Assembly: GCA_026225945.1 (NCBI GenBank)
Contig: JAMJFZ010001815.1
Coordinates: forward strand, 1,042,501 to 1,106,500
Direction of reading: 5' to 3'
DNA length: 64,000 bases
Source: Cricetomys ansorgei
Taxonomy: Eukaryota; Chordata; Mammalia; Rodentia; Nesomyidae
Shown: one piece after another, positions 49,401 through 64,000 of the stretch
Numbering within the stretch: position 1 is the first letter of the stretch
Layout of the letters: every line of letters starts with the position of its first letter
Notes under the pieces: generated by a model
Database searches by the model: none
What the model was told of the DNA's origin: nothing
Seen by the model: the letters and a program-made list of their open reading frames with translations, nothing else
Translations under genes and position numbers: made by a program

Positions 49401-50089
49401 GATTTTTAACTAATAACCCCGGTGTTATGATCCTTTTCTTTAAGTTAATCCTTTTCTTAAATATTTTACAGATTTTAACCATACCCAATATGCTTAGAAA
49501 TCCTGACCTATAGAAAGTTTACATAACCATCTTACACGTCTTGCAATAAGATTTATACCTTAGCAAAAGTTGTAGAGCGTTAAACCAAAACAGTATGAGA
49601 TAAGTTACAAGATTTCCCACTGGGACTAGTCTGTCCCTTTATTTTGTTTTGCTCTCTGTCATATAGTCAGGTGGCTCTCCTGATATGGGACAGAGATTTT
49701 GGAGGAAACCTTTTAACAAGCATGCTTGGGTCTAGAGGAGGGGGGAGCCATCCCCCAACTCCAGAGCCAGCTTTTAATTGAAGTGGGACAGCATAAAACA
49801 ACAATTTAATGTCACTCAGACTTAAAGGCACCTGAATCCCTGTAAAACTGAATCTAGTAAGCTGAGAACAAAGAAGGCTTAGAGATAGGGATTTTTTTTT
49901 TTTTTTTTTTGAGCCCTGGCTGTAGTCAGGACGCTGCAGAAGGGAGCTGAGAGATGCACCAGCCAGCAAGGAGTGCCTGTGGAATGTGTTCAGAGGGTGT
50001 ATGGAGTGTGTGCGCCCTGCAGCTGGCCTACTCCTCGGTTTTCTCCATAACTTTCTCTATTCCTGCTCCTGGCTCCCACTTTGCAACAG

Positions 50090-50420
50090 ACTTACAGGTT
50101 CATCAAAGGTAACTTAAAAAACAGGACATCTACACGGTGTGTGGGGGGAAGGCCAGACAAAACAAACAGGTCTAGGAGGGAAGAAAAGAGAAAGTCTGAA
50201 TGTAGGGGGATGAGAATCTCTTTCCATTTCCCCAATTGTGCCCAGTATTTGGAAAGGTCCCAAATAATATTGGTATCCAGGATACCATTGGGTAGCCATT
50301 TGTATTGTTTATCTAAGGAGTATTGAGGATAAATTTGATTGCAAAAGTGAATCAATTTAGGGCCCTTCAGGTCAGGTGCAGGATGAGAGGCTGGAGGTTT
50401 TCTAAAAGGCATTCCAAGAG
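50090..50420 (-). pseudogene. Endogenous retrovirus gag remnant
   Basis: About 106 codons open on the minus strand resemble the matrix-region part of gag from old class I (gamma-like) endogenous retroviruses (an IHFCN-xx-YPQY type motif, WPNG-like and LGKW-like stretches). The frame stops without capsid, pol or env following. The matching LTR lies upstream on the minus strand (52.2-53.0 kb). It is a broken old copy and cannot encode a full gag product. Confidence 0.5.
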
Positions 50421-50749
50421 GAATAAGAAGGTATGGAAGACATCATTCCCATGGATGAGAAGTGGGCAGAAGGAAAAATGTCACTGCAGCCTGTAGTCAA
50501 GGGCATCCCCTGGACTCAGGGAGGACTGGAGGAATGACACAAACCATTCAGTGGGTCATCACCACATTCAATGCGGGGAGGGGGTCAGAGTTTAGCCTGG
50601 CTAAGCTGGGGGGTCTAGGGGGAGACTTGGCACCTGGTACCAGGGCTTTTGGAAAGGCCAGAAGGTGAGGGAAAAAACCGAGTTCTAGGAGGGGGGTCTC
50701 ATCCACCTGAAAAGGTCAGGAAATGGGGTAGAAAAAGCCACCAAGGCCT

Positions 50750-51410
50750 AGAGGAGCTGTGGGATTATGGGCCGCTCCAAAGGGCAGGTGAAAAAAGAAG
50801 GTAGGAAGGGGTGCATTAGCCCAGTTAGGCCTAAGGAAACTACAGGATTGCAGCTCCAAGGTCAGAATGTGGTCAGGTGAAGAGGGCCAAACCATAGCCT
50901 TAAAAACCATAGCTGGGGGTACCTCACCTCCAAGAGTACCAAAGGGGTGCTGGACACTCAGTGATTACTTTCTTGGACTCAGGGAAGCATTTGATCAGAG
51001 GGGGGACGCTTTTGACCAGAAGAGGAATTGCTACTGGTAGACGGGGTGCAGAGCAAGTGGTGAGCCAGAAGGTGAGTCTGTTGTAGGTAGACTGGAGATG
51101 AAAGACGGGGTCCCAGTGCAGCTCAGGCCCTGAAGGAAAGCTTGGGCACCAGGAGACCTATCTGAGTCATGGTACCAGATGTTATTCTGCTTGGACAACG
51201 TGTGCTGCCCTCGTGGAACAGTCACACAGTTATGGATCTAGAGGGCGCATGCGACCAAGCTCTTATCCCAAAGAGCTGGCGGGAGTTTGGCCTAGAAGAG
51301 CTGGGATTATAGGCAGCTCTGGAAGGAAGGTGAGGGCAGAGGACAGGAAGGGGTGCAATAGCCTAGTTGGGCCTCAGTAAACTGCAAGATTGCAGCTCCC
51401 AGGGTACCAA
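50750..51410. repeat. Diverged direct repeat inside the retroviral region
   Basis: A block near 50753-50860 recurs at about 51297-51402 in the same orientation, sharing aggaaggggtgca and gattgcagctcc. The two copies look roughly four-fifths alike by eye and are 540 bp apart. Confidence 0.6.
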
Positions 51411-51559
51411 TATACCACAGACTTGGGCAGATTGTAATAAAACACATTTTAGCCCATATTCTGGAGGCCCAAGGTTACAGCCGGTTGGTGATGGCTGTCG
51501 TTCTGACAGAGCCCAGAGAAATCACAAGTCATCACTGTTTTTTGTTTTTTTTTTTTCTT

Positions 51560-53025
51560 TCTAGCTTGGACAGAGATGGCACTCAGGAATCAAGGAACCA
51601 ACCACATAGCTCTGACATGGGGAAGGTGTCCTCAATGAAGTGTTAACAGCTCTGAGAGGAAGGTACCCTGGTAGTCTGGAGCCCAGGGACCACACAGCTC
51701 CGAGGTGGAGAAGTGTAGTGGAACACTTGGAAGAAGTTTTTATTTTGGTTTCTTTAAAAATGCAAAATGGCGTTTGGATTAGGTTTGAGTTCCCACCCCA
51801 GCTGTGGTAGATGATTGTGAGTTGGATTTGGAATGCTTGATGCAGGTGGCTATGATTTGGTTAAGTGCAGTCGTTCTGGTGTGTGTAGCTTGTTTTTGGG
51901 ATTGTGTGCTGCATGGGCTTATGGGAACTTTTGGTTTAGGGCATAGAAGGTCTGAAGCCCCGAGAGACGGGGTGGGTGTTGGTTGGTGGTTCATTTGTTA
52001 GTGTGTTAATTCTTAAAAGAACAAAGGTTGGAGGGATTGAGTTTACAGACCGTGAGCTGAGACGCTAGTCTGACTCACTCACTGTCGGCTCGTCCTCTTC
52101 AAGCTTAAGACAGACTGAAAAGAGAGACTGTGGAGATTTCTACCTTTCTCTCATTCTATATCAAGGCCGCTTGCAAAAGCGGTGAACATTTCTTTCTATC
52201 CTTCCTTTCTCTTTCCCTGAATTGAGGGTAAAAGATTGTAGCTTACTGCTACAGAGGTGTCCCCAAGGGAAAGGTATCCTGGCATTTGGGAGCCCAGGAA
52301 CCACAGAACTCTGAGAGGAAGATGCCTTGGCAGTCAGGAGCCCAGGGACCACACAGCTCTGAGGTGAGGAAGGCATGCCCAGTTGAGCTGGAGTGTTACA
52401 GTGTAATAGCTCCGCTCTGATCCACTCCAAGGGGAAAAGTTTCCCCGGTGTTGCAGCTCTAAGGGGAAATATCCCCAGCTGAGCTGAGGTGTTCTTTGCT
52501 CTGATGCTTCAACAAAGACATCTTCATGCAGCAAATCTCACAAAAGAGATTTACTGGGCATGGCTGCCTCTGCTCAGGAGGATGGCAGCCACCAAAGCTG
52601 TGCCCCCTACTGAGAAGAATGCAGATCTTTATATAGTGTTGGAGGAGGTGGAGCTTTCCAGAGTGGCCTGCAATTAGTGGGATTTTTTTTTTCAAACTAT
52701 TTGAATAGTCCGGGTGAGGGGACTGTTAAGTGGCCCAGCTCTGGGCCACGTATGTTAGTTGGGGCTGTTTCTATGCCACTCTGCCAGGTTGGGAGACCCT
52801 GCAGCTGGCCAGGAGTGGAGTTCCTAGTAGTCCTGGTGGGGGGTGTGCTTTCCTATGGTGGGGTCTTAAACCCTTGTAGCTCCCTAACCTTGTACAGCCA
52901 GACTCCCACAAAGGGTAAATGTGCCAGTTCTCCAGTGGTCCTTAATGCCATTTGGGGCTCATGGCAGGTGCAGGGCATGGTGACTGATGCCTTGGGGTCC
53001 CCAGCAGGGTAGCTAGCCTAAGAGA
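51560..53025 (-). mobile_element. Endogenous retrovirus LTR (minus strand), with a partial extra copy
   Basis: Read on the minus strand, 53.02 to 52.2 kb has U3-like sequence, a TATA box (CTATATAAAG, 52627-52636) and downstream R/U5-like sequence with gggatatttccc. A truncated copy of one part (agctctgagaggaagg...ggagcccagggaccacacag) recurs at about 51640-51715. The plus-strand relative is at 34060-34720. Confidence 0.65.
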
Positions 53026-53029
53026 AAGA

Positions 53030-54100
53030 GCCCAGGCTTCTGAGAAAAGTCAGGTTTGCTCCACAGCAAAAGCACAGATGGCAGTATGGCACCATTCTGG
53101 GCTGGGAGCAGGCAGCCAGCAGACTAGTCCTTAACTAGGTCCACCTGCTGCCATGGTGGCCTGTGGTGCCCACCATGATACAACCCATCATGACTGCTGG
53201 GTACCGGAGGAGATGGGGCCAGGAGGACTGGGCCTGGCAAGTGGGATGGAGATGGGGCTGACTTTACATAGCTCTAGCTGCAGACTGCTGAGGGTGGGGG
53301 TGGGTGTGGGGTAGTGGGGTGCCAGCAGAGCAGCCTACAATCACATGGCTAGAAACAGAGCATAGATATCTCTCTGAACTCTTCCTATAAAGCCATCAAG
53401 GTTTGATCATGGTGGCCCTACCCTGGTAACTTAAATTCTAGTCATCTCTCAAAAGCCCTACCTTGAACATCACATCACAGTCTGTTTTCTACCCTCTTAT
53501 AACCTCACAATGAGATTAAACTCCAGCATGAGCTTTGGAGGACAAGCCATCTTCAAACCATGGCAGTGTTTTAGGAACTGTTCTGGCCCCAGGAACCCAG
53601 GCTTCTTTCAATCTGTTCCCTGTTGTAGTGGCTCACACTCCCCAGTCTAACTCATCGTGCCAGGTGGCTCCACCAGCTCCAGCTACTACGTCTTCATCCC
53701 ATGTAACAGAGAGAAGGGGGAGGAGGACAGTTCATCCACTATGTCTGCGTATACACTACAGACACATGGTATGTCTACTATAAAGAAATCCAGGAAGCCA
53801 GCCTTGCTCTGGACAGCCATTTGTCCCACTAAAATTCAGGAGTCCTGTGTGTGAGGGAAAAGGAAGAGCCAATACTAGGGAATGTAAGTTGACTGCCCCA
53901 GCTGGATACTAAGTGGGCCACCAAAAACTAGGGAGGTAAGGTGAGTGGCCATGGCAGGTCCTCCCAGCCCTCTTGAGGATGAGGCCTAGAAGGGGAGGCA
54001 GGGGGTAAACAGGGAGTTTACACTGGATAGGAAAGAGGCTAAAAGAGAGGTCACAGGAACATAGGCACTAATATGCCCAATGTTGTACACATGGTCTGAC
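53030..54100. other. Intergenic, no gene seen
   Basis: No supported exon, RNA gene or confident repeat between the LTR and the MaLR fragment. Confidence 0.4.
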
Positions 54101-54109
54101 TACATAACC

Positions 54110-54420
54110 CTCAAAATTCATACAAGGACGCCCTAACCCACAGGACTTCAGAAGACAGCTATTAGAGATGGGCCCTTTAATGAAGTGATTAGGGCTAACT
54201 GATGCTCTGGGGACTAATCCAGTCTTTCTGGTATCCTTTTAAAAAGAGATTAGGACACAGACCAGCACAAAGGCACAACCACACAAGGTTACAAGAGCAA
54301 AAGGCACCTACAGGAAAGGAGAGACACAGCAGAGGAACCAGCCATGGGATACCCCGACGCAGCCTTCTCTTCCTGGACTGAAGATTAAATGGCTGGAGAG
54401 TAAGCTCCCCACTGGGACTT
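54110..54420 (+). mobile_element. MLT1/MST-type MaLR LTR fragment
   Basis: Sequence order tgggccctttaatgaagtga, ttagggctaa, ctttctggtatccttttaaa, aagagattaggacacagacc and gaggaaccagcc follows mammalian MaLR LTRs. It is old and diverged. Confidence 0.55.
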
Positions 54421-55151
54421 AGTTATGCAGACCCGTGTAGACAAGGTTGCAGAAAGTGTCTGTCTCACGTACCCCATAGTGTCCTATCTGAAGGTTGCTC
54501 CTGGCACACTGCTCTAAGGGAAGTAGGGTGTAGATGTGTGGACTTGCCCCTGCTGATAATTCGTGACCCAAGGTCCAGGGAGCTGAGGAAGGCAGGAGTC
54601 AAGCAGGATGACACCAGACAGGCCATCACAGGTCTGGGAAAGTTGGAAGAGATGGAACAGTGATGGGCAGAAGCTGAAGTTGGTGCCAGGTCACTCGGTA
54701 CCTGGACTTTGAACAAGGAGTATGGGTTGGAGAGCAGTCTCACCAAACACTGACATCTGGGTTAGATGTGGGAGGCTCAGCCATGCTTCTTTGTGGCCCT
54801 AGGGGCAGGGGAAGGGACAGGGAGGTGGGGAGGTACTGGGTGAAGTGTTGTACTAAGCATCACACATTGGCCACCACCACCAAGGGGTGTCTGATGTCCA
54901 GCAGAGCTCCTGAAGAGTGAGCAGCGACCTCAAGACTCAATTCTCTTATAGCAAGAGCCCAGAGGTGACCCTGAGGATGAAATTCTGGAAGGATGGAATT
55001 TCAGGGTTCCCTGGGCATTGAGAACTTTAGTCCCCATCACAATGAGCTGAAATTCCAAGGACAATCTCAACCTAGACTCAGTTGTGCAGGCAACTGCACA
55101 GGGAGGGTGAGAGGCACACAGGATCCCTGCAGGAGGACCTATAGGCCTACC

Positions 55152-63312
<8,161 letters not shown>

Positions 63313-63335
63313 CCTTGTGAGGGTTTTAATAGACA

Positions 63336-63341
63336 AATAAA
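63336..63341 (+). terminator. Ccdc183 poly(A) signal (AATAAA)
   Basis: AATAAA 24 nt after the Ccdc183 stop codon, giving a very short 3' UTR immediately before the Rabl6 CpG island. Confidence 0.9.
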
Positions 63342-63369
63342 ACATTTTTCCAGAACTGATCCAGAGGCA

Positions 63370-63960
63370 AGAGAAACCGCGGAAGAGGGGCTTGGACGAA
63401 GGAGGGGCCTGCTCAGAGGGGGAGGGGTCTGCTCCGGGGTGGGGCGGGGTCTAGTGCGCAGCCCACTGCGCATGCGGCGTCTACGTGTCCCTCTTGGCGC
63501 CCCGTAGCCGCGCCGGCGCCAAGATGGCGGCGCTGACGGGAGCTAGGCTGTCTTGCCGAGGGCCACGGGAGCCGGGGCAGAGCTACAGCGGCTGAGGCCC
63601 CCGAGCCTCGCTCTAGGCCGCGTCCACCGCCGGGCCCCTGTCTGCGGCAGCGCCTGCTCGGGCCTCGGGGGAAGCCTGGGCCGGTCGGACATGGTGCGAG
63701 GAGCCCTGCGCTCCTGCTGCCGCTGAGCTCGCGGGCCGCGCCCGGCTCGCACGTCCGGCAGGAAGATGTTCTCCGCGTTGAAGAAGCTGGTGGGGTCGGA
63801 GCAGGCCCCGGGCCGCGACAAAAACATTCCGGCCGGGCTGCAGTCCATGAACCAGGCGCTGCAGAGGCGCTTCGCTAAGGGGGTTCAATACAACAGTGAG
63901 TGCGGGCCGCGCCGTCGGGCAGGCCGGGGCGGCTGGCGGGGCGCGGAGCGTCCATCCCAC
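63370..63960 (+). promoter_or_regulatory. Rabl6 CpG-island promoter
   Basis: Very GC- and CpG-rich, with no TATA box. It contains a GC box (ggggcggggt, 63441-63450), a palindromic NRF1-type site TGCGCATGCG (63467-63476), and a YY1-type AAGATGGCGGC (63521-63531) that may lie at or just after the transcription start. This layout is typical of housekeeping promoters. Confidence 0.85.
63766..63895 (+). CDS. Rabl6: RAB, member RAS oncogene family-like 6, first coding exon (partial)
   Basis: First coding exon of the Rab-like GTPase RABL6 (also called PARF). It has 43 codons plus one base: MFSALKKLVGSEQAPGRDKN, then PAGLQSMNQALQRRFAKGVQ, ending at an ACA|gtgagt donor. It is nearly identical to human RABL6, whose GTP-binding P-loop is encoded by the next exons, beyond the right edge. 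The start is the first in-frame ATG after the CpG-island 5' UTR. Confidence 0.96.
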
Positions 63961-64000
63961 CAACCCGGGAGGGTCTGGGAGAGCCAGGGGCAGGGGCGGG

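Noticed and set aside
54465..54746. A 93-codon minus-strand open frame near the MaLR fragment
   Set aside because: No splice sites, motif or family resemblance; it is probably chance.

Overview
This is vertebrate nuclear DNA from a rodent. Genes are split by GT-AG introns and the gaps are full of rodent SINEs (B1, B2/B3, B4), older mammalian MIR copies, long (CA)n tracts, LTR pieces and a rodent hAT transposon. The gene order matches mouse chromosome 2 band A3 and human 9q34.3 (LCN10-LCN6-LCN8-LCN15-TMEM141-CCDC183-RABL6). Two genes mark it as rodent: an Lcn5 (epididymal retinoic-acid-binding protein) gene, and a ficolin-A gene beside Tmem141. The ficolin-A signal peptide differs clearly from the mouse one as I remember it, so a muroid other than Mus musculus (for example a cricetid) is likely. 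I cannot name the species.

Layout. 0.3-32 kb, all on the minus strand: a tandem array of secreted lipocalins, Lcn10 (only exons 1-2 lie in the window), Lcn6, Lcn5, Lcn8 and Lcn15. The four complete genes share one exon plan (about 90, 131-140, 71-80, 105-111, 90-102 and 24-26 nt, then a short last exon), the same intron phases, and a cysteine in exon 3 paired with a cysteine in exon 6. Lcn6, Lcn5, Lcn8 and Lcn15 each have a TATA box close upstream and an AATAAA signal at the end. 32-40.5 kb: a repeat-rich gap with an LTR and some unassigned coding-like fragments. 40.5-43.8 kb, plus strand: Fcna in ten coding exons, encoding signal peptide, collagen-like stalk and fibrinogen-like domain. 46.6-48.4 kb, plus: Tmem141, five coding exons, with an hAT (URR1-like) element in intron 2. 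48.4-55.1 kb: a gap holding a decayed minus-strand endogenous retrovirus and an MaLR LTR. 55.15-63.3 kb, plus: Ccdc183, 14 coding exons, 534 codons. 63.4-64 kb: a CpG-island promoter and first coding exon of Rabl6, which runs off the right edge.

Functionally these are unrelated neighbours: an epididymal/secretory lipocalin cluster, an innate-immune lectin of the complement pathway, a small membrane protein, a coiled-coil protein, and a widely expressed Rab-like GTPase. I found no bacterial-type system, CRISPR array or new multi-gene system. The most interesting points are local: a second Lcn8-like 3' end, with its MIR, behind Lcn5; a GC-AG intron in Lcn5; a perfect 104-bp duplication over the Lcn6 poly(A) site; an apparently intact Lcn15; a Tmem141 stop codon inside its poly(A) signal; and the unassigned fragments at 34.9-36.1 kb.
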